Below are positions 1-11,590 of a DNA stretch of 64,000 bases, one piece after another. Origin of the DNA: Chromobotia macracanthus (lineage: Eukaryota; Chordata; Actinopteri; Cypriniformes; Botiidae); assembly GCA_036877525.1 (NCBI GenBank), contig JAZGTH010000099.1, positions 786,001 to 850,000 of the forward strand. The letters are read 5' to 3'. Positions within the stretch are counted from its first letter, which is position 1. The number at the start of each line of letters is the position of its first letter. A program made the position numbers and the translations under genes. Below the pieces are notes generated by a model. That model made no database searches. It saw only the letters and a program-made list of their open reading frames with translations, and was not told the origin of the DNA.

Positions 1-1559
1 TTAACCAGATACTCAAATAATGTTTCTGCACAGTTTGGGCTGGTACCTGGCAACCCAATCCTGTGTAATCTCACGTCTAGCTCTCATTCACACTCTCTCA
101 CTGTCTGTCTCTCTGAGGACTATTGTAGATGGAGGTCTCACATTCATTGAGCAAGTTTAGGCATGCTTCCTATGGGATGAACTAAAGGAAAGAAACGTCA
201 AAGACCAGCTTAAGAAGAAAACAGTCATTCAACCCTTGATGAGCTGCTTCTGTCCTATTTTATTGATATTATATTTTTAAGATTTTCTTTATTTGTACAT
301 TTTCTTTCCTACACAGCTATGATTAATGTTGATGATTTATTAACTATGATTGTTTGGCAAATGTTCTATTGGAACACATGCACACAAAGCAATATATGTA
401 TCATATATTTATTTGCAATACACTATGCATTTGTGTGATGTAAAACTGATGCTGATATCCCTGGCTGCATCCTTTATTCGTGTTGTTTGCTAACACCCAA
501 AACACAACAGCAATGCCCTAGCAACCATCCTAACATCATGGTGACATGTTGTGCATGGGCAAGTGCACCACTCACATTTTCTTTAGTAAATTTAAAAAAG
601 TAGCTCAGCACAGGTTCAGCTCTGCATCAGACATTTTGGCGTGTGCCAAAGGATCTCCATAACTAAGGGTCCATCCTGAGCTCCGCTGGCACCAAAGACA
701 CTCTTGTGCCTGCCCAGCTAAGCTCTTGTTGTGTGTGGTCCATGTCAAGTCCTCTCAAGTGTGGACTGAAGTCTTTGAAGTCTTTGATTCTCTTCACAGG
801 AGCAACACTGATCAAAAGGGCATTGAAATATTCCCCCGTTTTTTTGCAGAATAAACTGTGATAAAAGTACCACTTGTTATTTATACAAACAACAGCCTTC
901 TATTTACAATGTTATCATGCATCAACCATCAAAGTGCCGTTAAAACTCTGACGTCATTTGCCGAAAATTATTAACATGAAATGACATTCACAACCTATTT
1001 TACGTCAGTGATGAATTACTGACATTAGCTGAAAAGGAGTTTGGCTTGATGAAAGACTACAAAAATGACAAAAATATCACATATATCCACCAAGTCATGT
1101 AAGTAATTGTGTTAAGTTCATTATAACTTTATGTTTGATTTCAAACTCAAAATTCATACGCAGAGCATCCTAACCGCATACAACATCAAATAATTAAAAG
1201 TTCTGACTTTGTTTGCACACACTATTAAAACACACTTATTTTATCAGAGCTGTTTTGATGGGAATCTGATTGCACATCCTGTTAACACACAAACAGCGAA
1301 CAGAAAAATGCAGACTGCAAAATCAACGGCCTCATGCTTCAATACACACCAACATAATCAGCACGGCTAATAATCCACCTCCACCACCATTTTTCTCCAG
1401 AGCAATAAAAAAGAGGAGTGGTCTTAGGACCTTGGATTTCTGATTTTTTTTAAAGGAATTTACTTAAATTTAACACCACAGCACCCAAGAGCTGATCACC
1501 CCAATACACAAATCCCGGGAGCCTGTGATACGTCATATTTTCCACTAACAAACAGTTTT

Positions 1560-1880
1560 TGCTAACAGGTCTATAATCCAATTACTGCTGTTCATCAAAC
1601 AGGACAGAATAATGTGCAGAATTATGAATGATTAAGGGAATTCTACAGTGTAATCTTGATTAAGCCTGTGCTGTTTCCAAACCGCCATTTGTGTGAGTTG
1701 ATAATTAGCCTACAAGTGCTTTAGTTAATTAGGCCTAACAAATCAAGCATGTGAAACAAAATATTACATCAGAGATAATCACAGCTCGCCCGCACCTCCC
1801 TTCCTGCTCCAGTGGGTAATTGTAACACTGATTAGACAGAGACAGAGAGGTCAACAAACAAGGACAGTCTGCCAGGCTAA
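1560..1880. promoter_or_regulatory. candidate conserved non-coding enhancer
   Basis: The stretch has no simple repeat and no ORF. It carries a dense set of ATTA, TTAATTAG and GATTA-type homeodomain cores mixed with GC-richer segments, a texture typical of vertebrate conserved non-coding elements. Conservation cannot be shown from one sequence, so this is inference only. Confidence 0.25.
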
Positions 1881-4401
1881 GCAGGTGGTGTCCTGGATTA
1901 CTTCTAGTCAATTCGGGTCTTTCATTTCCTGGCCTTAAATAGGCGACACAGTGGGATTAGGACAAAAGGTTAGCTTGACGGGGCAAGAGCCCACAATGGC
2001 TACACAATCTCTTTGAGGTCTGGAGTGATTTGAAGAATAGGCTTGAGAGTTGTCTGCCACAATCAGCTAGTAATAAAGGTTCCCAAGAGACGGAGACCTC
2101 AGCTTCTTCATCCAGGGTTGATTTCTTTAAGTGCATCTCTATCAGTTAAATGAAAAGGCATGGTACCGCAGCATCATTGGATTAGCTTTGGGCACTACCT
2201 GCATTAGTAGAGGGAGATCTTCAACAAAAAAGGCAAAGGTTTACTTGAGGTTTTAATTAACTAAAGTGGGCCCAGGGGTCACTCTTGGGGCACTCCTCTT
2301 GTCTTTAGTGGAGGAAGAAGAGATTTGTTCCATAGCATATGGAGGACCACCCTTATAGAAACGGAGATTGAGTACAACAACATATTAGCATCTAAATCAG
2401 AAGTAGTAAAGAGAGAGAGGTGAGTGAGGGAGAGAGACTTGGCTGCAGATGCATTCGACTCAATGATGGTTTTGGGTTGAGCCAAAAGAGCAACCTGATC
2501 CCTGGACAGAATGAACTTAAAATGTCACAGACTAGCAGCACCTTATCCAAAGATAAACCATTGTCTCTATAACTCTATAATCTTAAACACCATAGCTGTA
2601 ACCACTTAACAAACCTAAATCCAACCTGGAAAAAAGATTTAAATTAAATGACAGAAAGACTAGGTTATGCGTTGGTTAAATCTTTTTAAGTTTAAGTCTT
2701 AACCTTTAGCATGCAATTTGTAAGAGTCAAGTACAATCTTTGCTCAATATCAAAACTATCCTCTTTCTGTCTACCAAATGCAAATCAAAGGTCATCTTTA
2801 TTTGCTGTACAAATCTCTTTACACAAGAGACGCATTGTGCTTCTGTGCGGGCCGTATTTACTGCCTCTGTTCTCACTCTGTCAAACTGACCGTCTGTGGA
2901 AAACAGCAAACCTTTAGTTGTGCTGATTTCCTATTCAAATAACAAATGGGATGAGCAAACTATCCTTTCAGATGTCCCCAGACAAAACAGCCTGCATCAA
3001 AACGTTCTTTCAGTATGGGCACATAGGCTTAGAGACAGATCTTTGAACCTTGGCATTGTTGCTACCCTGGATCCTTTAGCTGGGCTAAAAATGCAAAATC
3101 ACTTGGGATATAGGCGACAGAATATCATGTTACACACATGCTTACCTTTTTACGTATACTTCTTCAGATACACTCATGTAAAAGCTTGGAAAAGCAGTGT
3201 TAAGTTCAAGAGTTTTGTTATCTCACTGGATTTTTGTCATTGTCACATTTCAAGTGTTTTGGTATTTGGCACTCAGAAGTCATAAGTTGGGCCGGATGCC
3301 AAGATCCCAATCAAATGTTTTGTCTGACTCGGCATAAAAGAAAATAGTTTTTCTAGTCAAAAAACTCATGATAACATTCTAAAAGAACAGGTTTGACTAC
3401 CATTATTATAAACTACAATGGATGATATTGTGTACAGAGTAGCATTTCAAAGGTTGTGGTTAAAAAAGCACACAGTAAATACTGTACATCTGTCAACATC
3501 TACAGAATGCTCTCAAATGCAGAGTGGTCTGAAATGCAATACAACTGGTAGGACATCCCTTTCAGTAAATACAGATATTGTTTTGTGCTGACATAACTGT
3601 GATCAACATGCAGCAGGACAGAAATAGCTGATGGAAGTGATCTGCTTACAAAGGATGTTACAAGTGGATCTGACACTTTCAGATATTGATGTGGATTCCC
3701 AGTCATAACAGAGAGTGAATAATACAGAAAATGAGACTGAGAGAAACCCGCAATGGAAGTTTTCCTGTTGCTCAGGTGTGGTTCAGTTTAATGTTCAACT
3801 AACGTCTGATATCCAGAAAGTTTCTAAATACTTGATTTGGAAGAGTTTAACACCTACAGGGTTATAATTAAAAGTTTGATTTGTTAATGACACTTTTTTT
3901 GGTATTCTGTGGGTAATGAAACGACATTCAGACATATCTTGAGTTAACAAGAACTGCATTAGAACATAAGGCACTTTTGCTTATGAATATCAGACATAAA
4001 CGCAATTTGACCTAAACATCAACATTTTAAATGCTGCTGCTTTATTGTGAGGATAATCCATAATCCAGTGAATCCATTCAGTGTGGATTCACAGTCTACA
4101 GTCTCAACACAAGCGCTGACTCAACATGTATTTGGCTCAATCTACCGCTGCTGTTGCTTTTGCCTGAAGAGTCATCAAATCTAAGTTACACAATAAACTC
4201 TGATGAATGGCCAGGCAAGAAGTCTGGACCTGTTGCTTGCATCTGACACCATAGGCCTGCCCTCAAACTCACTGTGTGCCCCTCTGCAAGAATAATCCAT
4301 GCAGAGAAGTGTTCTAACCCCCAAAAAACAAGGGGCAGTTTCCATAACCTTCAATAGGCAGCAACTCAAATGAATATAAATTAACTTTGGAAAATGTTAA
4401 A

Positions 4402-4770
4402 GGCAGGGTAGGAGATAACTTCCAGAAACATGTTTTGTTATGCTGGTTAATAGTTTCTTCACATCCTGATAGCTTTCACTAAGTGGTCTAAATATATAAA
4501 TGTATATCTTCTGTAGAAGGTGCAGGACTTCCTTCTTGCCTGTAGGAAGTCCAATCAGGATGTCCTACTTGCCTGTCAAACTATGCATTTGCATACCCCC
4601 ACGCACCCTGCTCGCACAGACAATCTTCCGTCATCTGTGTGCTCCATTGGCTGTTTGCATTCGTGTGTTTTGAAGGAGCCGTAGTTTTGGACAGCGCTCT
4701 GAATGTTACGCTTTCAAAGCTAGTTTGCTATTGCTAGCCTCTCTGAAACTGCCTATCCTACCTTGCTGCA
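4402..4770 (-). mobile_element. dispersed repeat, copy A (MITE-like)
   Basis: This segment shares long matching blocks, in opposite orientation, with 18013-18190. Examples are a block around a GACAGGCAAGTAG core (4555-4585 versus about 18138-18165) and a block with GCTAGCAA and CTAGTTTTGAAAGC-like sequence (4715-4765 versus 18035-18072). Its ends resemble each other inverted: GGCAGGGTAGG on the left, and the complement of a CCTATCCTACC block on the right. It starts just after a TTAA. The ends and size suggest a non-autonomous DNA transposon; the family is not assigned. Confidence 0.5.
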
Positions 4771-5253
4771 AATTTAATTTCAAAATGCAAGAATTCAGTA
4801 TAATTATGATCAATAACATTCAAGAAACATTCAAAAATCAGTGTGGCCTGACAACATACTGTACCTGTTGCCATATGGTAAGAAAACCAAACCCTAATCT
4901 GTCCAGCAAACGGGATGTTTGGAATGAGGACAGAAAAACGTGACTTCTACCATTACAGCCACATTCATTTAATGCAGATACTGGGGATGTGTGCGACTAT
5001 GTATCAAAATAAAACGTTTGTAAAAAATAATACATTGTTTTTAAAGTGAAAAGTTACATGTAAGTTATATGATTATATGTATTCTTCCAACATTGATACA
5101 GTTGATTTTAACAAATTTTTAATAATAAAATTGAGTGTACCGATTTCTTAACTTTAGACTAGTCTGTTACAAAACTTCTGTTTAAATGAGTTGTAGAGCA
5201 CATCACCAGCAGATACCCTGCATGCGTTTAATGCTTCATCATGGCTGTCTTAC

Positions 5254-5419
5254 CTTCAACAGACTGGCCAATACTGTGTAGATGAGCGATATTAGGATAC
5301 GTGCTGTTGATGCCTTTCAGATACTGTTCTATTTCAATGCTGTTATGATAGCGAAACTCCAGACTGTGGGTGCAAGGCAGCCAGGACCAGAGGAACAGGA
5401 ATAGTATGAAGACCATCAT
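5254..5419 (-). CDS. cpm: carboxypeptidase M-like, first coding exon (partial gene)
   Basis: This exon encodes the N-terminus of a regulatory-type (M14B) carboxypeptidase. Residues 1-19 (MMVFILFLFLWSWLPCTHS) form a typical signal peptide. The mature start LEFRYHNSIEIEQYL and the later HLHSIGQSVEG match the opening of carboxypeptidase M better than CPN, CPE or CPZ as I remember them. CPM is a GPI-anchored surface enzyme that removes C-terminal Arg or Lys from peptides such as kinins. The exon ends at a strong donor (GAAG|GTAAG, phase 1). The start is the first of two adjacent ATGs, just inside a likely acceptor preceded by an 11-T tract. The catalytic exons lie outside the window to the left. 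The ORF that runs on past the donor is intron read-through. Confidence 0.75.
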
Positions 5420-6373
5420 CCTTTCAGCCAAGACAATGGAAAAAAAAAAACCCAGAAACAAACATAAGAGGACAGTCATGTGTATGATACGCTCTGTTGT
5501 CTGTGAGGCACTGAAACCCGTATTTTTAAGCCTTAAGGGTCAGTAAGACCTTCAATTATGTGACATTATCAAGACTTTATCATCACATATAACTCTGTGG
5601 TTTATTGTCACTTATTATGTGTTACGTAACTTACTACTTATTGCTTGTAACTATGTATTATTTATATATTGTATTTGTTAATAGTTTAAAAGACAGAAAA
5701 GTTTGAATAAGAACTTAAATGGAAAAAAGCAGGTTTCATTGTTAACACATACTGCTGCTGTTGTATTGTTGTGTTGTTGTACAGACTTTTTTGTAGGTAT
5801 CTAGAGAGCGTTTTTAGCCATAACACACGTCCCAAGAATGATGATACTCAAAACTGCCACGCGCACTTGATGCCCAACAATGCTGTCTGGGTAGGCAGCT
5901 CACTAGGTTTTTAGACACAGCCAAGATCACCTGTCTAGAAAATATATGAATAATTTAACCTTATATAAATAATTTAACCTTGTACAGTATATGTGTAATA
6001 TTTTAATAAGAATAACATTCACTTGTTTTGAGTCAGTTTGGTGTCACCAGATGTAAAAGAGATGCAGAAAGCAGAGCTGGCTTATAATGCCCAAACCTGC
6101 TGCCTAGGTAGGTAGCACACTAGGTTTTGAGACACAGCCAAGACCTTTGCTGTCAAAACTATAACCTAACTATATATAACCTTTATATAACTATATATAA
6201 GGCATATTGTCAAACATTTCAAATGAACTTCCCACACTTAATCAATACTTTTCCATCATGGTACTTTAATATCACAGCTGATGCATCTTCACACAGCTGA
6301 CCTGAAGCTCCAGCTGAAAGAGTAAAACTGCCTTTAAATGACAAAGTTCATGACGAGAGAAGAAAAGTCTTAC
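5420..6373 (-). other. intron between CPM leader exon and first coding exon
   Basis: The intron is bounded by the donor CCAG|GTAAGA at 6374/6373 and an acceptor near 5420. It contains a diverged direct duplication of about 95 bp (5868-5960 and 6084-6180) and AT-rich sequence. No coding exon was seen. Confidence 0.45.
5868..6180 (+). repeat. diverged direct duplication of about 95 bp
   Basis: Two segments share the order: TGCCCAA, CTG(T/C)C, GGTAGG(C/T)AGC(T/A)CACTAGGTTTT, GACACAGCCAAGA, then an AACCTTATATA or ACTATATATA tail. They are separated by about 120 bp, which points to an old local duplication or two copies of one short interspersed repeat. Confidence 0.6.
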
Positions 6374-6405
6374 CTGGTGTGTGAAGTTTCTCTGCGGTCA
6401 TCACT

Positions 6406-6930
6406 TCACCTCACATCCCGCCCCAGTTCAGCTGATCGTGTCGTGGACTTTATGAGGACGTCTTCATCCAGCTCATGTGCTGCTGATCGTGTGATGGACT
6501 TTATGAGGACGTCTTCATCCAGCTCATGTGCTGCTGATCGTGTGATGGACTTTATGAGGACGTCTTCATCCAGCTCATGTGCTGCTGATCGTGTGATGGA
6601 CTTTATGAGGACGTCTTCATCCAGCTCATGTGCTGCTGATCGTGTGATGGACTTTATGAGGACGTCTTCATCCAGCTCATGTGCTGCTGATCGTGTCGTG
6701 GACTTTATGAGGACGTCTTCATCCAGCTCATGTGCTGCTGATCGTGTGATGGACTTTATGAGGACGTCTTCATCCAGCTCATGTGCTGCTGATCGTGTCG
6801 TGGACTTTATGAGGACGTCTTCATCCAGCTCATGTGCTGCTGATCGTGTGATGGACTTTATGAGGACGTCTTCATCCAGCTCATGTGCTGCTGATCGTGT
6901 GATGGACTTTATGAGGACGTCTTCATTCAT
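6406..6930 (-). CDS. ORF of 17-residue repeats in the CPM leader (uORF candidate)
   Basis: From the ATG at 6930 the minus strand stays open for 174 codons and stops at 6406, about 30 nt before the donor. The product would be tandem 17-residue units of the form DEDVLIKSITRSAAHEL, with an I/T variant at one position. The unit is 51 bp, a multiple of three, so an open frame persists by arithmetic alone. The plus strand is also open (6338-6943). Open reading is therefore weak evidence of coding. If the leader exon is real, this would be a long upstream ORF that could reduce translation of CPM. Confidence 0.25.
   Translation of the reverse strand: MNEDVLIKSITRSAAHELDEDVLIKSITRSAAHELDEDVLIKSTTRSAAHELDEDVLIKSITRSAAHELDEDVLIKSTTRSAAHELDEDVLIKSITRSAAHELDEDVLIKSITRSAAHELDEDVLIKSITRSAAHELDEDVLIKSITRSAAHELDEDVLIKSTTRSAELGRDVR
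6431..6927 (+). repeat. 51-bp minisatellite, about 9.7 copies
   Basis: The unit is 51 bp, starting GCTGATCGTGTGATGGACTT and ending with CCAGCTCATGTGCT. Nine full copies and one partial copy are nearly identical. The main variant changes GTGATGG to GTCGTGG in copies 1, 6 and 8. Near identity indicates recent expansion or gene-conversion-like homogenisation. It abuts a GC-box promoter. Confidence 0.95.
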
Positions 6931-7240
6931 ACCGCTGCGCTGAGGGGGCGGGGCTTCACACACACGCCGGCGGGGGGCGGGGCTTCGCACACGCCCGCGG
7001 ATGTTTTCTTGCGTTTGCAATGGCAGCGAATCAACCAAAGCGTTTTAATTTCACGTCGTTTCTTCTTCACGTCTTCACACTGTTCGGCAACTACAATTTC
7101 AATGACGAGAACACAACGACAAAACAGCGACAACCAGCAATTCATGACCGACAGCGAGCGCGAGACGCGACCGCTGACGCGTGACGTCACGCATTTGCGT
7201 GGGTTTGACTGCGTTCAGGTGCAGCTTGACTTTATTTCTC
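6930..7240. promoter_or_regulatory. CpG-rich promoter with GC boxes and CRE
   Basis: This short island has two GGGGCGGGG(C) Sp1/KLF-type boxes near 6947 and 6977, many CpGs, and a full palindromic cAMP-response element TGACGTCA at about 7182-7189. It sits at the 5' end of the minus-strand carboxypeptidase gene and is the natural candidate promoter. It could be bidirectional, but I see no plus-strand gene next to it. Confidence 0.55.
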
Positions 7241-7563
7241 CCTGCAGGATGACAGGAGGAGGATCTTTTATATCAAAAACAAGCAAACAAGTCCAGCCGA
7301 TTAAAAAGCATATAAAGAGGACAATGTTACTGAGTTATGGACTCAGAGGTCACATCACAGCATCACTTTAAAGATATCAGAGTATTGAAACACATTAATA
7401 ACACACACGTTTCATATGTGATATCAATATCATACTTAGTTAGCATTTTAACAACCCTGAAATTGTCTTTATATTCACGCAGAAATAAAACATGCAATAT
7501 TTCTTAAAATCATGCATGCAATGAAAAAAAATGAGATGATTTTGTGCAGACTGTATAGTAACA

Positions 7564-7788
7564 TCAGTATAAGAAGATCTGTTCAGTTTTGCAGCTGTCA
7601 GATTTAAGGTGCAGCACTCCTACAGTGTTTTGCAAACATCCCTCAGGCCAGCAATCCAGCCCGATAAATGACATGCTTGCTGCTGCAAGCTCATTCTTCA
7701 GTTCTACATCTGTAGATGCATGTGTACTGCTCACCATCACATAAACAACCGAAACAGCTGCAAAAAACAAACATTTGCACTTCCTCAT
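7564..7788 (-). CDS. hypothetical small secreted peptide (74 codons)
   Basis: The frame runs from an ATG with A at -3 to a stop at 7564. Residues 1-23 (basic MRKCKC, then a hydrophobic stretch, then SSTHAS) look like a signal peptide with a small-residue cleavage site. The remaining 50 or so residues contain three cysteines, one within GLDCWPEGCL. No family was recognised. A 74-codon ORF can occur by chance in 64 kb, and the frame also contains a possible internal splice acceptor, so this is weak. Confidence 0.2.
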   Translation of the reverse strand: MRKCKCLFFAAVSVVYVMVSSTHASTDVELKNELAAASMSFIGLDCWPEGCLQNTVGVLHLKSDSCKTEQIFLY

Positions 7789-9711
7789 TATTCTCTGTAC
7801 TGGTTTAAAAAAGTTGCCTGTTTTTTTTAATCTGTCTGTGTTGCTGCACTAAGACATTGGAATATGACAAACGTCAAAGGTTTTCTTCATAAACAGCCCT
7901 AACTTGCAGTGACACGAGCATTTGTTGTTTTTCTTAAAACAGGAGAGAGTAAATTACGTATTAAAGCCAAGTCTCTGTTTTTGCCCTGGCTTGCATATAA
8001 TGTAAACCATAAACAGGATGATTTAGCTCATCAGTCATGACTCACTGAATATCATTTGTCATAGTTACAATTCCACTAAACTGACCTAGTAATTACTTGA
8101 AAACATGCTTTAAAATAGTTTATCACTGTTTATAACCATCACTGTTAATATTACAAACTCATTTTGCTTTCAGAAACGTGCCTGTGCTGAAGTCACTGCC
8201 ACAGTTGTTCTGGGTGGTTACCAGGGTGTTGCCTTGCAGTTGCTAAGGTGTTCTTTTTTTTAAAGAGCCCACCCCCAAGTTTTATGCTATTGGTCCCCAT
8301 GTATGGCTTTGGCCCCTCCTTCAAAGTAACCTAAAGCCCAAAGTAAGATTTTTCTAAACTACTTAGTGTTACAGATTTGTTCAAATCCCTAATCTTAAAA
8401 ATGTGCTTTAGTAACAGTGATGCTTGTCAGTCTGCCTGCATTTCAGATGATAATTCCAGCCTCAGTTTCAAAACCACATAACTCTTAGACATAATGCCAT
8501 ATGAATCATAACAGCTGCAGTCTGACTGGCTCATCGGGTGTGATGTGTGAATGAGACACTACAGTTTGTGAGAGTTTACATGTAAATCTGCATGGTCAGA
8601 TGACTGGAGGGGTTCACGGGTATGTGTCTGTACACATCCACATTGGCATGTGGATTGATGTTGTATGCAGACAACCATTGAACCAGTTGCTCTTAATCCT
8701 AGTCCTGGATTATTTAAATTAGATGTGTCAAATAAGGCAAATTTACAGAATGCAATGCTGTGGGTCCCCGTGACTAAGAACCACTGCCTTACACCAATCA
8801 GCTTAAACCCATTTAAAGTGGTTAGCTGGTGTCCCAGCCTAGCCAGGATGATCTGGCTGGGTCTGTTTTGATGGTTTTAAAGATTCTGGACACTTGTCAG
8901 CTGGTCAAGCAGCTGATCCCAACATCTTGTCAGCTTGGCCAGTCTGGGAGACCAACTAAACCAGCAAACCACGGCTTTGTTGTTCAGCAGGGTGTAATCT
9001 CTTTACGTGCTGTATTGTTGTACTCTTTAAGTCACTCTTCACTAATGATGGGCTGCATCAACAAATTTGACCGTATAATCAACAAATCAAGCATATGCTA
9101 GTGATTATTGCTAAAGATGAACATGAACTGTGTCATTGTAAACATTGCAGCATTTAAAACATTTAGTTAAACTGAAGCCAAACCAAAAAAGCTTGACACA
9201 AAGACTTTAGTTTAATATCAGGTGACCGTCTAGCTCACATGTTCCTCATGAAATTCATTTTTCTTAAAGAATGGCCCGTTTTCCTCATGTTCGATATGGG
9301 TCCGATATGGAGACCAACATTCACACCAGCAGATGATTTCATGATTTTCAACTGCACGTTTGGAGAATTAACTCAACCTCCGGGTTCCATGTTGCTGATC
9401 TGCTCAGACAAAGAATGAGACTACAGATAAAAGCTTATGTCAACTTTAACACGAAAGAATGCACATCAATCATTCTTACTTACAAAATATTTGCTTAGGT
9501 CACAGACGCTCTCTATTGTGTTTTCAAAGTGGTTCGTCATATTTCCATGAGATGTTTCCATATTAAACATGAATAGCCCTGTCATACATAAATGTGTTAA
9601 TAATAAATAAATAGAAATTGCATTTTTACTGCTCTAAAGGTTTACATTTAATCATTTTTTATTGGTGAATCTACTTATAGTGCATTTGGTATATATTTAT
9701 CGATGTGCTTT

Positions 9712-9762
9712 CCAGGAAAGGAACCCGTGATCTTTGCCATGCTCTACCGGTTGAGCTACTAA
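9712..9762 (-). mobile_element. tRNA-derived SINE head fragment
   Basis: Read on the minus strand, the segment gives a box-A-like TAGCTCAACCGGTAGAGC followed about 20 nt later by a box-B-like GGGTTCC. It has no acceptor stem, no anticodon arm that closes properly, and diverged sequence. It is a tRNA-like SINE relic rather than a functional tRNA gene. Confidence 0.5.
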
Positions 9763-11398
9763 GTTATTTAAAGCCTTTATGCCAAACCTTTGTGATAAAT
9801 GAATAATCAAATAGTTTCATACAACTTGTTGCGTGGAACAACACAGAATTTGTCATTATGGCCTGCACTTACATATCTCATTTATGTAATGCCAGTGTAA
9901 ATCAATAAGACTGAAGACTTTAGAAGTTTTAGTTTGAGTATCATTCACAGTCTCACTTTTCTTACCTGCTGCTTCATGAATTATTAAGTTTGAAGGTGAG
10001 CTCTCATATCAAATTACTCCATCTGTTTAGGAAGTGCAGAGGGACGCCTGGTGGTTGCAACAAGTAACTACATTGATTTTGCAGTCTACAGTACTGTACA
10101 ACATTACTCATACTGTACAAACATCAAGCACAGCTAAATTGTTACAATACATACATAAACAATTTTATAAGTAAGACAGTAAACCGCCATAGGAATACAC
10201 CTAAGAATCAACTAGGTTTTATATTTGCTGTAATGTAACTGTAAATTAATTTTGAATGGCTTTTAAATCCATATCTGTTCATCGTGTTAGTTCTGATAAG
10301 CTTGTTTCCTTATTCATTCATTGTGCTTTAGATCGCACACGTGCACACAAATACACTGACTGACACACTTTTTAACCACCTTGTGTTGTTTTATTCGAGA
10401 AGGGGAAGTCTGTTTCATTTAGTAGTTTAACAAGTAATAACAATTCATCCAACTATCAGAACTGCACAATCAGACAAATCCACATTGCAATATGCAAACA
10501 AGAAAATAAGTTAGCTCGCTTTTCCATGAATAAAATATGGGAATGTGATTATTGCAGTGATATGAATAACAGAAAATCAATGACAGTGATATACTTAAAG
10601 TGAGTGTTAAGTGGAATGTTGTAAGCTGTTTGGAAATCTGGTAGAGTTTTAAAGCATCGGGCTATTATAATAAAATTAATCTATGGTTTTATCTTTTTAT
10701 TAAAACAAATATACAGTCTGAAAACAGTTTTTATAGTATTTGAAAAGCAGACATATACAAATATGCAAGTATGCTGCAGGTCAAGCAGCATACAAACTGA
10801 GTGTTTTATCAAAATGAAAGTGTGTCAAATGAGTTGGTTGTGCGACATGCTCAAGTCAAGCAAACATAGATTAAACATTAAAATTATAAATCCAGACCCA
10901 CGTCATATTCCTGTGAGTGGAGAAAACAACGCTGGATACAAATCCATTAATCCAGAACAAAATCAAAAGATCAACTTTACCCACTTAACCTAAACTCGAC
11001 CGGCTGATCCACGCAGAGCAGGAGTGTGCTTGGTTAAGTAAAATAACTGGGTTATTAACTAATGCTGTCAGTACTTGTCAGTGCTGATCTGAAGACATTA
11101 AGAAAAATAAAGGGTTGTTACCCATTATAAAACAGGTTAATGGGTTATGAGTAATGAAGCTCTAGTTTCTGAAATAGAAAATGGTGCACTTACAAAATAG
11201 GACCAAAAGATCTGTACTGAATTTGCAGGATATTACAGCTTCATTCTGACACGATGTGCAAAACCTGTGCTAGTTGTGAAACCTGAATCTAATAATTTGA
11301 CAATTACAAAAAAGATTAATTATTAGAAGACTTACACTGAGTGATAACACAATGAACTGTGACACACAGCTGCATGTTACCACAAACATCTGAGATCA

Positions 11399-11590
11399 TT
11401 TATTGCATTGTTATTCATATATATATATATATAAGAATATCAAGGTGAATTCAGGTAACTTGAGACACTTTTTGACTGTCTGAAAAAGTGACTGAATTGA
11501 GCTACAATTAGGGAGTAATTAAACAGTGACCATAGCAGAGTTTAAACTTAAACTGCTGGTTATAGTAGTCAAGTTCTGGTATCATTTATT
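11399..11590 (-). terminator. usp6nl: candidate poly(A) signals of USP6NL
   Basis: On the minus strand AATAAA occurs at 11585-11590 and 11399-11404, about 620 and 800 nt after the USP6NL stop codon at 12207. Either could end the transcript. No transcript evidence is available. Confidence 0.35.

Larger units (their letters stand above)
1..5253. other. CPM first coding intron or downstream sequence, no coding exon seen
   Basis: I looked for the next carboxypeptidase exon on the minus strand, which should carry the zinc-binding HxxE region, and did not find it. It must lie beyond the left edge. The ORFs here (for example 2896-3285 and 2279-2485) have no recognisable family features and no convincing splice context. 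About 1560-1880 reads like a conserved non-coding element: it is AT-rich, repeat-free and has several TAATTA/ATTA homeodomain-type cores. 4402-4770 is a dispersed repeat. Confidence 0.5.
6374..6990 (-). other. cpm: probable 5' untranslated exon of CPM containing a minisatellite
   Basis: A consensus donor (CCAG|GTAAGA) on the minus strand lies at 6374. The GC-box island at about 6940-7200 lies upstream in the same orientation. The sequence between would be the first exon of the carboxypeptidase gene, with the 51-bp array inside its transcript. The transcription start is not known. Inferred from splice-site quality and position only. Confidence 0.4.
7241..11398. other. intergenic region, no recognised gene
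   Basis: The sequence is AT-rich, with scattered short ORFs that resemble no family I know. Items listed separately are a small signal-peptide-like ORF (7564-7788) and a tRNA-like SINE fragment (about 9712-9762). A short (AT)n lies at 11418-11433, just past the right edge. Nothing else is supportable. Confidence 0.5.

Noticed and set aside
2896..3285. 129-codon plus ORF left of CPM
   Set aside because: No recognisable motif, and no promoter or splice signals nearby; compatible with chance.
6338..6943. 201-codon plus ORF with DRVMDFMRTSSSSSCAA repeats
   Set aside because: It is the antisense open frame of the 51-bp array. The gene context and the splice donor favour the minus strand.
9712..9762. 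tRNA gene
   Set aside because: Only box-A-like and box-B-like segments are present; no acceptor stem and the cloverleaf cannot be closed, so it was called a SINE relic.
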